Assembly: GCF_002217655.1 (NCBI RefSeq)
Contig: NZ_NEWK01000001.1
Span: 72,001 to 136,000, forward strand
Origin: Geobacillus thermocatenulatus
Lineage (GTDB): Bacteria; Bacillota; Bacilli; Bacillales; Anoxybacillaceae
Direction of reading: 5' to 3'
DNA: 64,000 nucleotides
Shown: one piece after another, positions 50,507 to 62,000 of the stretch
Numbering within the stretch: the first letter of the stretch is position 1
Layout of the letters: each line of letters starts with the position of its first letter
Translations under genes and position numbers: made by a program
Notes under the pieces: model-generated
Told to the model about the DNA's origin: nothing
The model's input: the letters and a program-made list of their open reading frames with translations, nothing else
Database searches by the model: none

Positions 50507-52603
50507 ATGAACGCCTTGTTGGTGGTGAACTGGCTCGCGTTTTTGCTTGTAACCGCTTACGCAATTTACTTGTTTGCCTATGTCGTCAAAACGCGGGCGG
50601 TGTACATCAAACTCGGCAAAAAAGTCGAGTTTGACCGCAAAGTAAAAGAGCGGCTGCGAAACATCTGGGTCAACGTGTTCGGCCAGAAAAAGCTGCTCAA
50701 GGACAAAAAAAGCGGACTGATCCACGTCGTCTTTTTCTATGGTTTTATTCTCGTCCAATTTGGCGCGATTGATTTCATCATCAAAGGGCTTGCGCCGGGG
50801 GCGCATTTGCCGCTTGGGCCGCTGTATGCGGGATTTACGTTTTTTCAAGAAATCGTCACCTTGCTGATTTTGATCGCGGTGCTTGCCGCCTTTTACCGCC
50901 GTTACATTGAAAAGCTCGTCCGTTTAAAGCGCGACTTGAAAGCTGGGCTTGTCCTCATCTTCATCGCCGGGCTCATGCTATCGGTGTTGTTCGGCAACGG
51001 CATGAGCATGATTTGGCATGGCGAGGAAGCGACATGGAGCGAACCGGTCGCCTCGCTCATCGCCGGCGCGTTTTCCTGGGTCGGGGAAACGGGGGCTGCG
51101 GCGCTGTTCTTTATCGCCTGGTGGGTGCATTTGTTGATTTTGCTGACGTTCCTTGTGTACGTGCCGCAGTCGAAGCACGCCCACTTGATCGCGGCGCCGA
51201 TCAACGTCTTTTTCAGCCGGCTGACGCGGCCGAAGCTTTCGCCGATCAACTTTGAAGACGAAAGCCAAGAGTCGTTTGGCGTCGGCAAAATTGAGGATTT
51301 CACGCAAAAGCAATTGATCGACTTGTATGCCTGTGTCGAGTGCGGCCGCTGTACGAGCATGTGCCCGGCGACCGGCACCGGGAAAATGTTGTCGCCGATG
51401 GATTTGATTTTAAAATTGCGCGACCATTTGACCGAAAAAGGAGCGGTCGTTACATCGCGCGCGCCGTGGGTGCCCGCGTTCGCTTTCAAACATACAAGGG
51501 GCAATCAGCTCGCGTTCGCTGCGGCATCCGAGCAGGCGGCGGCGATTGAAATGCCAAGCCTCATCGGCGACGTGATCACCGAAGAAGAAATTTGGGCCTG
51601 TACGACGTGCCGCAACTGTGAAGACCAATGCCCGGTCATGAACGAGCACGTCGATAAAATCATCGATTTGCGCCGCTATCTCGTGTTGACGGAAGGGCGG
51701 ATGAATCCGGATGCGCAACGGGCAATGACGAACATCGAGCGCCAAGGCAACCCGTGGGGCTTGAACCGGAAAGAGCGAGAAAGCTGGCGAGAGTTGCGCG
51801 ATGATGTGCATGTGCCGACCGTCAAAGAGGCGGCGAAAGCGGGAGAGGAAATCGAGTACTTGTTCTGGGTGGGCTCGATGGGGTCGTATGACAGCCGGAG
51901 CCAAAAAATTGCCCTTGCGTTTGCCAAGCTGTTGAACGAAGCAGGCGTCAAGTTTGCGATTTTGGGCAACAAGGAGAAAAACTCGGGCGACACGCCGCGC
52001 CGGTTAGGGAATGAATTTTTATTCCAAGAGCTGGCAACGAACAATATCGCCGAGTTTGAAAAAGCGGGCGTCAAGAAAATCGTGACGATCGACCCGCACG
52101 CTTACAACACGTTCAAAAACGAATATCCGGACTTCGGGTTTGAGGCGGAAGTGTACCACCATACCGAGCTGCTCGCCAAGCTCATCGAAGAAGGTCGCTT
52201 AGTGCCCAAATATCCGGTAAATGAACGCATTACGTTCCATGACTCGTGTTACTTAGGGCGCTACAATGACGTCTATGACGCGCCGCGGAAAATTTTGCGC
52301 GCCATCCCGGGCGTCGAGCTTGTTGAAATGGAGCGCAACCGCGAGCGAGGAATGTGCTGTGGAGCCGGCGGCGGCCTCATGTGGATGGAGGAGACGACCG
52401 GCAACCGGATCAACGTCGCCCGCACGGAGCAGGCGCTCGCTGTCAATCCGACGGTCATCAGCTCCGGCTGTCCGTACTGTCTGACCATGTTGTCAGACGG
52501 CACGAAGGCCAAGGAAGTGGAAGACCGTGTCGCGACGTATGATGTCGCTGAACTGTTGGCGAAATCGGTGTTTGGTGAAGAAAAAGAGGAAGCAGCATCG
52601 TAA
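50507..52603 (+). CDS. fadF: Membrane Fe-S oxidoreductase (FadF), electron carrier of beta-oxidation
   Basis: A 698-residue protein with six N-terminal membrane helices (residues 5-240; HVVFFYGFILVQFGAIDFIIKG and WWVHLLILLTFLVYVPQSKHAHLI resemble the b-type haem NarI-like module), two 4Fe-4S sites (ACVECGRCTSMCPATGTGK and ACTTCRNCEDQCPVM) and two C-terminal CCG domains (FHDSCYLGRYNDVYDAPRKIL; GMCCGAGGGLMWMEE; SSGCPYCLTML). It is thought to pass electrons from acyl-CoA dehydrogenases, via ETF, to quinone. The start at 50507 has GGGGAGAGAAG upstream. First gene of the cluster, behind the FadR-like box. Confidence 0.92.
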   Translation: MNALLVVNWLAFLLVTAYAIYLFAYVVKTRAVYIKLGKKVEFDRKVKERLRNIWVNVFGQKKLLKDKKSGLIHVVFFYGFILVQFGAIDFIIKGLAPGAHLPLGPLYAGFTFFQEIVTLLILIAVLAAFYRRYIEKLVRLKRDLKAGLVLIFIAGLMLSVLFGNGMSMIWHGEEATWSEPVASLIAGAFSWVGETGAAALFFIAWWVHLLILLTFLVYVPQSKHAHLIAAPINVFFSRLTRPKLSPINFEDESQESFGVGKIEDFTQKQLIDLYACVECGRCTSMCPATGTGKMLSPMDLILKLRDHLTEKGAVVTSRAPWVPAFAFKHTRGNQLAFAAASEQAAAIEMPSLIGDVITEEEIWACTTCRNCEDQCPVMNEHVDKIIDLRRYLVLTEGRMNPDAQRAMTNIERQGNPWGLNRKERESWRELRDDVHVPTVKEAAKAGEEIEYLFWVGSMGSYDSRSQKIALAFAKLLNEAGVKFAILGNKEKNSGDTPRRLGNEFLFQELATNNIAEFEKAGVKKIVTIDPHAYNTFKNEYPDFGFEAEVYHHTELLAKLIEEGRLVPKYPVNERITFHDSCYLGRYNDVYDAPRKILRAIPGVELVEMERNRERGMCCGAGGGLMWMEETTGNRINVARTEQALAVNPTVISSGCPYCLTMLSDGTKAKEVEDRVATYDVAELLAKSVFGEEKEEAAS

Positions 52604-52759
52604 AAATAGTTGCATAGACAATTTTTATTTTTTAAAATAGTGAATAAGGGTAGAGGAGAGGGTGTACCGTTGTACACCTTCTCTTTCACACCGAGATCGA
52701 GCGAGCGTTCAGTCTGTTTTTGTAATCGCTTTCTTATCCGACGAAAAGGGGAGAGGAAG

Positions 52760-53938
52760 ATGGGAAAAACAGTGATTGTCAGCGGGGCGCGCACCCCGTT
52801 TGGAAAATTCGGCGGTTCTTTGCAAGCGTTATCAGCGTCAGAACTCGGCGGCATTGCCGTGAAAGAAGCGCTTGCCCGCGCGGACGTGAGCGCGGAACAA
52901 GTTGATCATGTCATTTTAGGAACGGTTCTGCAAGGGGGGCAAGGCCAGCTCCCGTCGCGGCAGGCGATGCGCCATGCCGGCATTCCGTGGCACGTCCGCA
53001 CCGAGACGGTGAACAAAGTATGCGCGTCCGGCATGCGCGCCGTGACGCTCGCGGATCAGCTCATCCGCTTAGGCGACGCCGATGTCGTTGTCGCGGGCGG
53101 GATGGAATCGATGAGCAACGCCCCGTACGTGTTGCCGAAAGCGCGCTGGGGGTTGCGAATGGGCGACAGCACGGTGAAGGATTTAATGGTGTATGATGGC
53201 TTGACATGCAGTTTTACCGGCGTCCATATGGGCGTTTATGGCGGGAATACAGCGCGTGAACTTGGCATTACACGCGAGGCGCAGGATGAGTGGGCGTATC
53301 GCAGCCATATGCGGGCCATTGCCGCCATCGAAGCCGGCCGGCTCGCGGAAGAGATCGTTCCGGTGACGATTCCGCAGCGCAAAGGAGAGCCGCTTGTCGT
53401 CGAACACGACGAGGCGCCGCGCAAAGACACGTCGCTTGAAGCGTTGGCGAAACTGCCGCCGGTGTTTGACCCGCAAGGCACGATCACGGCTGGCAACGCC
53501 CCGGGCGTCAACGACGGCGCCGCGGCGCTCGTCTTGATGAGCGAGGAGCGCGCCGCCCGCGAGGGGCTTGAGCCGCTCGCGACTGTTGTCGCCCACACCG
53601 CCATCGCCGTTGAGGCGAAAGATTTCCCAAAAACGCCGGGACTTGTCATCAACGAGCTGCTCCGCAAAACGGGAAAAACGGTCGACGACATTGCCTTGTT
53701 TGAAGTGAACGAAGCGTTTGCCGCTGTTGCTCTTGCTGCTATCCAAATCGCCGGCCTTGACCCGGAAAAAGTGAACGTCAACGGCGGCGCTGTCGCCCTC
53801 GGCCACCCGATCGGCGCGAGCGGCGCACGCATCATCCTCACGCTCATTTATGAGCTGAAACGCCGCGGCGGCGGCCTCGGCATCGCCGCCATCTGCAGCG
53901 GCGGCGGCCAAGGCGACGCCATCTTGGTCGAGGTATAA
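52760..53938 (+). CDS. Acetyl-CoA C-acetyltransferase (thiolase)
   Basis: A 392-residue thiolase. The acyl-accepting Cys88 is in [11 protein letters not shown]; His and Cys of the second half are in [12 protein letters not shown] and [38 protein letters not shown] is typical of the biosynthetic/degradative acetoacetyl-CoA thiolase group (MmgA/ThlA). It cleaves or forms acetoacetyl-CoA and, in this setting, completes beta-oxidation. The ATG at 52760 with GAGAGGAAG is chosen over the upstream frame start. It is separated from fadF by 156 nt with a possible internal promoter (TTGCAT...TAAAAT near 52610-52640). Confidence 0.95.
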   Translation: MGKTVIVSGARTPFGKFGGSLQALSASELGGIAVKEALARADVSAEQVDHVILGTVLQGGQGQLPSRQAMRHAGIPWHVRTETVNKVCASGMRAVTLADQLIRLGDADVVVAGGMESMSNAPYVLPKARWGLRMGDSTVKDLMVYDGLTCSFTGVHMGVYGGNTARELGITREAQDEWAYRSHMRAIAAIEAGRLAEEIVPVTIPQRKGEPLVVEHDEAPRKDTSLEALAKLPPVFDPQGTITAGNAPGVNDGAAALVLMSEERAAREGLEPLATVVAHTAIAVEAKDFPKTPGLVINELLRKTGKTVDDIALFEVNEAFAAVALAAIQIAGLDPEKVNVNGGAVALGHPIGASGARIILTLIYELKRRGGGLGIAAICSGGGQGDAILVEV

Positions 53939-54261
53939 CGAGGAGCGGGTCGCTGTGGGCAAGCGGCATGCCGCCGTCGCCTTCCAGTGTTGCGCCAAGG
54001 CATAGGATGCGGCGTGTGACCGTCTGCCTCAAGCGTTGCGTCATGAGGCATCGCTCCATGGTGCGGCATGCCGCCGCTGTCTCTGGCGCAGCGTGCGGCA
54101 CGTTGCCCATTGCCGCAACAGCCGCGGCATCAACGGTTGACAGCAGGGGTTGTTGTGATGACGATGCAAAGACCGGTTGCCGTTGGCTGCTGGCGGCAGT
54201 GAGGCATATGAGTTTGAGCGCGGAACAGGAAACGCAAAGCGGACGATAGGGGGAACAGAAG
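53939..54261 (+). other. 323-bp GC-rich spacer with a repeated palindrome
   Basis: No gene. The 12-bp palindrome GCGGCATGCCGC occurs at 53963-53974 and again at 54063-54074, exactly 100 bp apart, both followed by CG. The hbd ribosome binding site (GGGGGAACAGAAG) ends the region. Confidence 0.6.
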
Positions 54262-55113
54262 ATGGATGTGAAAACAATCATGGTCGTCGGCGCCGGACAG
54301 ATGGGGTCAGGAATCGCTCAAGTGTGCGCCGTCTCCGGCTATCAAGTGTTTTTGTACGACATTAGCGAAGCGCAGTTGGACAAAGGAATCGCCAACATCG
54401 AAAAAGGGCTCGCCCGCCAAGTGGAAAAAGGGAAAATGACAGCGGCGGACAAAGACGCAGCGCTCGCGCGGCTTGCTCGCTCGACCGACTTGCATGCCGC
54501 CGCCAAAGCGGATCTTGTCATTGAAGCGGTCGTCGAAAACATGGACGTGAAAACAAAGCTGTTCGCCGAGCTCGATGCGCTCGCCCGTCCGGAGGCGATT
54601 TTAGCGTCGAACACGTCGTCGCTGCCGATTACGGAAATTGCCGCCGCGACGAAACGGCCGGAGAACGTGATCGGCATGCACTTTATGAACCCGGTGCCGG
54701 TGATGAAGCTCGTCGAAATCATCCGCGGCTTGGCGACCGCTGATGACGTGTATGAAACGATCGAAACCGTTGCCCGCAAGCTCGGCAAAGTGCCGGTCGA
54801 AGTAAACGACTTTCCGGGCTTTATTTCGAACCGCGTCCTCATGCCGATGATCAACGAAGCGATTTACGCCTTGTACGAAGGGGTGGCGACCAAAGAAGCC
54901 ATCGATGAAGTGATGAAGCTCGGCATGAACCATCCGATGGGTCCGCTGACGCTCGCTGATTTTATCGGGCTCGATACGTGCTTATACATTATGGAAACGC
55001 TTCATGAGGGGTTCGGCGATGACAAATACCGCCCATGCCCGCTTTTGCGCAAATATGTGAAAGCCGGCTGGCTCGGCCGCAAGACGGGCCGCGGATTTTA
55101 CACGTATGAATAA
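54262..55113 (+). CDS. 3-hydroxybutyryl-CoA dehydrogenase
   Basis: A 283-residue NAD(P)-dependent dehydrogenase interconverting acetoacetyl-CoA and 3-hydroxybutyryl-CoA (Hbd/MmgB type). The dinucleotide fold reads [29 protein letters not shown]; the catalytic His is in [19 protein letters not shown], with Glu and Asn in the surrounding NTSSLPIT and [19 protein letters not shown] segments. The C-terminal domain ends [15 protein letters not shown]. It is the middle gene of the acyl-CoA cluster; a 233-nt spacer with a large hairpin follows it. Confidence 0.96.
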   Translation: MDVKTIMVVGAGQMGSGIAQVCAVSGYQVFLYDISEAQLDKGIANIEKGLARQVEKGKMTAADKDAALARLARSTDLHAAAKADLVIEAVVENMDVKTKLFAELDALARPEAILASNTSSLPITEIAAATKRPENVIGMHFMNPVPVMKLVEIIRGLATADDVYETIETVARKLGKVPVEVNDFPGFISNRVLMPMINEAIYALYEGVATKEAIDEVMKLGMNHPMGPLTLADFIGLDTCLYIMETLHEGFGDDKYRPCPLLRKYVKAGWLGRKTGRGFYTYE

Positions 55114-55346
55114 ACCGCTTGGCGTCGCTCTAGGACAACGCCGAAGCGTGCCGCAATGTGCGTGGGGCGGCGCCCGCTACGCTCTCTGCCGACCGTAACG
55201 CCGCACGTTAGGTGCATGCGGGAACGCTGTTTTACAGCCTATAAGGCAAATCTATAGAATCGTTCAGCTGCCTGCTGGCTGTCCCATGGAGCGAAGGAGC
55301 GCCTGAAAACACCATTGTGTCAGCGACATCGGAAGGAGGCCATTTC

Positions 55347-56480
55347 ATGGAATTTCGCTTCACAGAAGAGCAGGAAATGATGCGGCAAATGGTGCGCGAG
55401 TTCGCCGCGGCGGAGATCGCCCCATTTGTCGAGCGCATGGAACAAGGGGAGTTTCCGCGCCCGATTTTAGCGAAAATGGCCGAACTCGGCCTAATGGGCA
55501 TCACTGTCCCGGAGCAATATGGCGGCGCGGGTATGGACTTTGTTTCGTACATCATCGCCATTCATGAAATTTCGAAAGTGAGCCCGACCGTCGGTGTCAT
55601 CTTATCCGTGCACACGTCGGTCGGCACGAATCCGATCTTGTATTTCGGCACCGAAGAGCAGAAACAAAAATACGTGACAAAGCTCGCCCGAGGTGAGTAC
55701 TTGGGGGCGTTTTGCCTTACGGAACCGAGCGCGGGCTCGGATGCGAAAAGCTTGAAGACGAAAGCGGTGCGCCGTGGAGATCGTTATGTGCTAAACGGCT
55801 CGAAAATATTCATCACCAACGGCGGGGAGGCGGATACGTACATCGTCTTCGCCCGCACGAATCCGGAAGAAGTCGGAAGCCGCGGCATTTCCGCGTTCAT
55901 TGTGGAAAAAGGGACGCCAGGCATGTCGATTGGCAAAGATGAGAAGAAGATGGGGCTGCACGGGTCGCGGACGGTGACCATTACGTTTGAAGACGCCGAA
56001 GTGCCGGCGGAAAACTTGCTCGGTCAGGAAGGGGAAGGATTTAAAATCGCGATGGCCAACCTTGACGTCGGTCGGATCGGCATCGCCGCCCAAGCGCTCG
56101 GCATCGCGGAGGCGGCAGTCGAACATGCAGTCGCCTACGCGAAAGAGCGGGTGCAGTTTGGCAAACCGATCATCGAGCAGCAAGGCGTCGCCTTTAAGCT
56201 CGCCGATATGGCGACAGCAGCCGAGGCGGCGAAATGGCTCGTCTACCGCGCCGCTTGGCTGCGCGCGCAAGGGCTGCCATGCGGCAAAGAGGCGTCGATG
56301 GCAAAGCTGTTCGCTTCACAAGCCGCCATGGACAACGCCATCGAAGCTGTGCAAGTGTTCGGCGGCAACGGCTACACGAAAGACTACCCGGTCGAGCGGC
56401 TGTTCCGCGATGCGAAAATTACGCAAATTTACGAAGGAACGAGCGAAATCCAACGCATCGTCATCAGCAAACATTTGTAG
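55347..56480 (+). CDS. Acyl-CoA dehydrogenase, first copy
   Basis: A 377-residue FAD enzyme that introduces the alpha-beta double bond in acyl-Co[27 protein letters not shown] begins the N-terminal helices; [21 protein letters not shown] is acyl-CoA dehydrogenase signature 1 and the catalytic base is the Glu in [40 protein letters not shown] contacts FAD. Short- or branched-chain preference (MmgC-like) is likely but not provable here. It is about 60 percent identical by eye to the second copy. The ATG at 55347 with GGAAGGAGG is used. Confidence 0.93.
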   Translation: MEFRFTEEQEMMRQMVREFAAAEIAPFVERMEQGEFPRPILAKMAELGLMGITVPEQYGGAGMDFVSYIIAIHEISKVSPTVGVILSVHTSVGTNPILYFGTEEQKQKYVTKLARGEYLGAFCLTEPSAGSDAKSLKTKAVRRGDRYVLNGSKIFITNGGEADTYIVFARTNPEEVGSRGISAFIVEKGTPGMSIGKDEKKMGLHGSRTVTITFEDAEVPAENLLGQEGEGFKIAMANLDVGRIGIAAQALGIAEAAVEHAVAYAKERVQFGKPIIEQQGVAFKLADMATAAEAAKWLVYRAAWLRAQGLPCGKEASMAKLFASQAAMDNAIEAVQVFGGNGYTKDYPVERLFRDAKITQIYEGTSEIQRIVISKHL

Positions 56481-56950
56481 CCAGACATGCTGATGAACCA
56501 ATCCGAACCATATAGATGCAACAAAGAAGCTTAACATATCCCTGGCGGAAAAGTGGTTTGTCCATTTTCGACTGTCGAAGGCAAGCCGTTCGCTTGCCGA
56601 CTGGGCATGCGACAGCATGCCCTCTTCGAACAATGGACGTTTTGCGGGCAAATGGCATTTGCCCGTCGGCGTTCTTGTTCGAGGGGAGAGGCAGAAAAGC
56701 TTGTGTTCAGCCAGCTCATGATTGGCGATCGAATGAAATGGTGGAAATAGCTCCAAGCGCCGGGTTTTCGGAAGACCGAACAACGCCGCTTTCAGGGATG
56801 GAGGCATAAACATGGGGTTCTGTCTTTTGCGGCGTTTTGTGGTGCAACGGGAACTCACCAACAAGTTTGTGTCTGTATCTGGAAGATGGTGATCACGCTG
56901 GTACGGGGGACGAGGATTTCGGATATATAGGAAAACGGGGGAATGAAACG
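56481..56950 (+). other. 470-bp intergenic region with a multi-hairpin structure
   Basis: 56560-56638: an outer stem GTCCATT-TTCGA / TCGAA-C-AATGGAC encloses two perfect hairpins, GGCAAGC-CGTTC-GCTTGCC and GGGCATGC-GACA-GCATGCCC. Immediately after, CGGGCAAATG / CATTTGCCCG (56645-56665) forms another 10-bp stem. The folding is symmetric, so it could act on either strand. No coding region. The promoter for the next gene, if any, is not obvious. Confidence 0.65.
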
Positions 56951-58093
56951 ATGAACTTTCGATTGAGCGAAGAACATGAAATGCTGCGAAAAATGGTGCG
57001 CGAATTTGCCGAAAACGAAGTGGCGCCGACTGCCGCTGAACGTGACGAAGAAGAGCGGTTTGACCGCGGCATTTTCAACAAAATGGCGGAACTCGGTTTA
57101 ACAGGCATTCCGTGGCCAGAAGAATACGGCGGCATTGGCAGCGATTATTTGGCCTATGTCATTGCCGTTGAGGAGCTGTCGCGCGTCTGCGCCTCGACCG
57201 GGGTGACGCTTTCCGCGCATATATCGCTCGCCAGCTGGCCGATTTACAAGTTCGGCAACGAAGAACAAAAGCAGAAGTATTTGCGCGCCTTAGCGACCGG
57301 GGAAAAACTTGGGGCATACGCTCTGTCCGAGCCGGGGGCGGGGTCGGATGTCGCCTCGATGAAAACGCGTGCGGTAAAAGACGGGGACCACTACATTTTA
57401 AACGGCTCGAAAGTATGGATCACCAACGGCGGCGAAGCGGAAATTTACGTCGTCTTTGCCGTCACCGACCCGGAAAAGCGACATAAAGGAATCAGTGCTT
57501 TTATCGTGGAAAAAGGAACGCCGGGCTTTTCGTTCGGCAAAAAGGAAAAGAAACTCGGCATTCGTTCGTCGCCGACGACGGAGCTCATCTTTGAAGACTG
57601 CCGCATTCCGAAAGAAAACTTGCTCGGTCAAGAAGGAGAAGGGTTTAAAATCGCCATGATGACGCTCGATGGCGGCCGAAACGGCATCGCCGCCCAAGCG
57701 GTCGGCATTGCCCAGGGCGCGCTGGATGCGGCGGTGGACTATGCGAAACAGCGCGTCCAGTTCGGCAAACCGATCATCGAGCAGCAAGGGGTCGCTTTCA
57801 AGCTCGCTGACATGGCGACGGCCGTTGAAGCGGCGCGGCTCTTGACCTATCAAGCGGCATGGTTGGAGTCGAATGGCTTGCCGTACGGCAAAGCATCCGC
57901 CATGGCGAAACTGTTTGCCGGCGACACGGCGATGAAAGTGACGGTCGAGGCGGTGCAAATTTTCGGCGGCAACGGCTACACGAAAGACTACCCGGTCGAG
58001 CGGTTTATGCGCGACGCGAAAATTACGCAAATTTACGAAGGAACGCAAGAGATCCAGCGCCTCGTCATTTCGCGCATGTTGACACGCAATTAA
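56951..58093 (+). CDS. Acyl-CoA dehydrogenase, second copy
   Basis: A 380-residue FAD-dependent acyl-CoA dehydrogenase, paralogous to the gene just upstream. [74 protein letters not shown] and the catalytic glutamate in [21 protein letters not shown] are all present. GGGGGAATG lies before the ATG at 56951; the longer frame to 56837 has no support. Its final codons (MLTRN and stop) fall inside the first unit of a 39-bp tandem repeat. The pair probably handles different chain lengths or branched acyl-CoAs. Confidence 0.93.
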   Translation: MNFRLSEEHEMLRKMVREFAENEVAPTAAERDEEERFDRGIFNKMAELGLTGIPWPEEYGGIGSDYLAYVIAVEELSRVCASTGVTLSAHISLASWPIYKFGNEEQKQKYLRALATGEKLGAYALSEPGAGSDVASMKTRAVKDGDHYILNGSKVWITNGGEAEIYVVFAVTDPEKRHKGISAFIVEKGTPGFSFGKKEKKLGIRSSPTTELIFEDCRIPKENLLGQEGEGFKIAMMTLDGGRNGIAAQAVGIAQGALDAAVDYAKQRVQFGKPIIEQQGVAFKLADMATAVEAARLLTYQAAWLESNGLPYGKASAMAKLFAGDTAMKVTVEAVQIFGGNGYTKDYPVERFMRDAKITQIYEGTQEIQRLVISRMLTRN

Positions 58094-58300
58094 ACATTGC
58101 GTGTCCACTCGTTCGTGTTGACACGCAATGAAACATGGCGTGTCCACTCGTTCGTGTTGACACGCAATGAAACATGGCGTGTCCACTCGTTCGTGTTGAC
58201 ACGCAATGAAACATGGCGTTTCCACTCGTTCGTGTTGACACGCAATGAAACATGGCGTGTCCACTCGTTCGTGTTAGCGCGCGATTGAAACATTATACGT
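58078..58300 (+). repeat. 39-bp hairpin minisatellite, five full units plus a degenerate one
   Basis: Units start at 58078, 58117, 58156, 58195 and 58234, and a decayed sixth starts at 58273. Each reads GTTGACACGCAATGAAACAT then GGCGTGTCCACTCGTTCGT. Within a unit GACACGC pairs with GCGTGTC, so the array is five consecutive stem-loops. The first unit overlaps the 3' end of the acyl-CoA dehydrogenase gene. GC-rich unrecognised sequence fills 58301-58417. Confidence 0.93.
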
Positions 58301-58417
58301 TATTTCAATGGTTTTGGATCTGAACGGCGGCTTGGTGCTTTGGGGAAGGGCGCACGGATCGGCATGGGGCGGGGCGGCGCCCCGCCGTCAAATGGGAATG
58401 GGGGAGAGACAACGAAC

Positions 58418-59050
58418 ATGAAAAAACGGGAAGTGATTGCATCGGTCAAAGACGAAAAGCTCGTGAAAAAACGGCGCAATGAGATGATCAAAGGCGCGAT
58501 TTCCTTGTTTAAACAAAAAGGTTTCCACCAAACGACGACAAGGGAGATCGCCAAAGCGTCCGGCTTCAGCATCGGCACGTTGTACGAGTACATCCGCAAG
58601 AAAGAAGACGTCCTCTATCTCGTGTGCGACCGCATTTACGACGAAGTGCGGGAGCGGACGGAACAAGACCTCGGTGCCCACCATGGTACGATCGAAGGGC
58701 TGAGGCGCGCCATTGCCCACTATTTCCGCGTTGTTGATGAACTCGATGATGAAGTGCTCGTTATGTACCAAGAAGTGAAAGCGCTAAGCAAAGAATCGCT
58801 GCCGTACGTGTTGAATAAAGAACTCGATATGGCGGCGATTTTCGAACATATTTTGCGCGCATGCGTTGAGAGCGGGGCGCTGCAGCTTTCTGAAAGCGAA
58901 ATCCGTCTGTTCGCCCACAACATCGTCGTTCTTGGGCAAATGTGGGCGTTCCGCCGTTGGGTGCTGCGGAAAATGTATACGCTCGATGAATATATCGAAC
59001 TGCAAACCGAGTTTTTATTAAAGGGGATTATGGAGAAACAGCGAGTCTAA
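58418..59050 (+). CDS. TetR/AcrR-family regulator next to icmF
   Basis: A 210-residue TetR-type repressor. The N-terminal HTH is [50 protein letters not shown], and the C-terminal ligand domain is helical ([26 protein letters not shown]). The ATG at 58418 is preferred: GGGGGAGAGAC is upstream and the longer frame codes for Gly/Pro-rich sequence. icmF begins 17 nt after the stop, so it is expected to control icmF and perhaps the acyl-CoA dehydrogenases in response to a CoA ester (inference). Confidence 0.88.
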   Translation: MKKREVIASVKDEKLVKKRRNEMIKGAISLFKQKGFHQTTTREIAKASGFSIGTLYEYIRKKEDVLYLVCDRIYDEVRERTEQDLGAHHGTIEGLRRAIAHYFRVVDELDDEVLVMYQEVKALSKESLPYVLNKELDMAAIFEHILRACVESGALQLSESEIRLFAHNIVVLGQMWAFRRWVLRKMYTLDEYIELQTEFLLKGIMEKQRV

Positions 59051-59067
59051 AAGGGGGAGAAGAAACG

Positions 59068-62000
59068 ATGGCGCACATTTACCGTCCGAAGCATCACGTC
59101 CGCTTTGTGACTGCATCGAGCTTGTTTGACGGCCATGACGCTTCGATCAACATTATGCGCCGCATTTTGCAGGCGAGCGGCGCCGAGGTCATCCATTTAG
59201 GCCATAACCGCTCGGTGGAGGAAATCGTCAATGCCGCCATTCAGGAAGATGTGCAAGGCATTGCCGTCTCCTCGTATCAAGGCGGGCATATGGAATTTTT
59301 TAAATATATGTACGATCTTCTAAAAGAGCGGGGGGCGTCCCATATCCGCATTTACGGCGGCGGGGGCGGCGTCATCATCCCGCGGGAAATCAAAGAGCTG
59401 CACGAATATGGCATCGCCCGCATTTTCTCGCCGGAAGACGGCCGACGCCTCGGCTTGCAAGGGATGATCAACGTCATGCTTGAAGAGTGCGATTTTCCGA
59501 CCGTGACGACGGTGACCGATGAACTGGAGCGGCTTCCGTCTGGCGATGTGCAGGCGATCGCCCGGCTCATCACGCTGTGCGAATATCGCGCTGAGGCGGA
59601 CAACAAAGAGGCGGCCGCGGCAGCGGAAGCGGCCATTGAACAAGTGAAGGCGCTCGAGAAGCGCGTGCCGGTGCTCGGCATCACCGGCACAGGCGGAGCT
59701 GGGAAAAGCTCGCTCACCGATGAGCTCGTCCGCCGCTTTTTAAACGAAATTCCTGATATCAAAATCGCGATCTTGTCCGTCGACCCGACGAAGCAAAAAA
59801 CGGGCGGGGCGTTGCTTGGCGACCGCATCCGGATGAACTCGATCAACTCGCCGCGCGTTTACATGAGAAGCTTGGCGACGCGCCATTCCCGCACGGAACT
59901 GTCGCCGGCGATTCGCGACGCCATTTCGGTTGTCAAGGCGGCCGGATTTGATCTTGTCATCATTGAAACGAGCGGAATCGGCCAAGGCGACGCCGCCATT
60001 ACCGAAGTGTGCGACGTGTCGATGTACGTCATGACAAGCGAGTTCGGCGCACCGACGCAGCTTGAGAAAATTGACATGATCGATTATGCCGATTTGATTG
60101 TCATTAATAAATTCGAGCGCAAAGGGTCAGAAGACGCAAAACGACAAGTGCAAAAACAATATCAGCGCAGCCATCAGCTGTTTGACCGCGATGTTTCGGA
60201 AATGCCGGTGTACGGCACGATCGCCAGCCAGTTTAACGACCCGGGCACGAATACGCTCTTTGTTGCGCTTGTGGATACGATCAATCAAAAAGCAGGAACG
60301 AATTGGAAAACAAGCTTGAAAACGGTCGCCAATGTTGAAAAGCATAATGTCATCATTCCGAACGAGCGCCGCTACTATTTGCGCGAAATCGCGGAAACGG
60401 TCCGTTCGTACCACCGCCGCGCCGAGCAGCAAGTCGAAGTGGCCCGACGCCTCTTCCAAATCGAAGGGGCCATCGAAGCGGCGAAGGAACGGGGCGAAGC
60501 AGAAGACGTCATCCGCGCGCTCGAGACGCTCAAAGCGGATTATGAGGCGAAATTGGCGCCGGAATCGAAGCGTATTTTGGCGACATGGGAAGAAACGAAA
60601 GCGAAATATGCGGCAAAACAATTGGTCACGAAAGTGCGCGATAAAGAAATCGTGACCGAACTGACGACGAAAACGTTGTCCGGTTTGGACATTCCGAAAG
60701 TCGTCTTGCCGAAATTCAAAGACTACGGAGAGATTTTGCGCTGGGTGTATAAAGAAAATGTCCCTGGCTCGTTCCCGTATACGGCCGGCGTCTTCCCGTT
60801 CAAGCGCCAAGGCGAAGACCCGAAACGGCAGTTTGCCGGCGAAGGGACGCCGGAGCGCACAAACCGCCGCTTCCATTACTTGTGCAAAGAAGACAAGGCG
60901 AAGCGGCTCAGCACGGCATTTGACTCTGTGACACTCTACGGTGAAGATCCGGACTACCGGCCGGACATTTTCGGCAAAGTCGGGGAAAGCGGCGTCAGCG
61001 TTTGTACACTTGATGATATGAAAAAGCTGTACAAAGGGTTTGACTTGTGCGACCCGCTCACATCGGTGTCGATGACGATCAACGGCCCCGCTCCTATTTT
61101 GCTCGCGATGTTTATGAATACGGCGATCGACCAGCAAGTCGAGAAAAAGGAAGCCGAGCTTGGCCGCCCACTTACGCCGGAAGAATATGAACAAGTGAAG
61201 GAATGGACGCTGCAAACGGTGCGCGGCACGGTGCAAGCCGATATTTTGAAGGAAGACCAAGGGCAAAACACGTGCATTTTCTCGACCGATTTCGCCTTGA
61301 AAATGATGGGCGACATTCAAGAGTATTTCATCAAGCACCGCGTCCGCAACTACTACTCGGTGTCGATCTCCGGCTACCATATCGCCGAGGCGGGGGCGAA
61401 CCCGATCACGCAGCTGGCGTTTACGCTTGCGAACGGCTTTACGTATGTCGAGTATTACTTGAGCCGCGGCATGCACATTGACGATTTTGCGCCGAACTTG
61501 TCGTTTTTCTTCAGCAACGGCCTCGATCCGGAGTATTCGGTCATCGGCCGCGTCGCCCGCCGCATTTGGGCGATCGTCATGCGCGAAAAATACGGCGCCA
61601 ACGAACGGAGCCAGAAGCTGAAATATCATATCCAGACGTCCGGCCGTTCATTGCACGCGCAGGAGATCGATTTCAACGACATCCGCACGACGCTGCAGGC
61701 GCTGTTAGCGATTTACGACAACTGCAACTCGCTGCATACGAACGCCTATGACGAAGCGATCACCACACCGACCGAAGAGTCGGTCCGTCGGGCGATGGCG
61801 ATCCAACTCATTATCACGAAAGAGTTTGGCTTGACCAAAAACGAAAACCCGCTCCAAGGGTCGTTCATCATTGAAGAGCTGACCGATTTGGTCGAAGAAG
61901 CGGTGTTGCAAGAGTTTGAACGGCTCAACGACCGCGGCGGCGTGCTCGGGGCGATGGAAATGCAATACCAGCGCGGCAAAATTCAAGACGAATCGCTTTA

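Noticed and set aside
53183-53998. 271-codon minus-strand ORF
   Set aside because: Antisense shadow of the thiolase gene.
58078-58300. Regular repeats resembling a CRISPR array
   Set aside because: The units are contiguous and identical over the full 39 bp, with no variable spacers and no cas genes. It is a minisatellite.
60127-61629. 500-codon minus-strand ORF
   Set aside because: It lies wholly opposite icmF, has arginine-rich shadow composition typical of GC-rich antisense frames, and no binding site.
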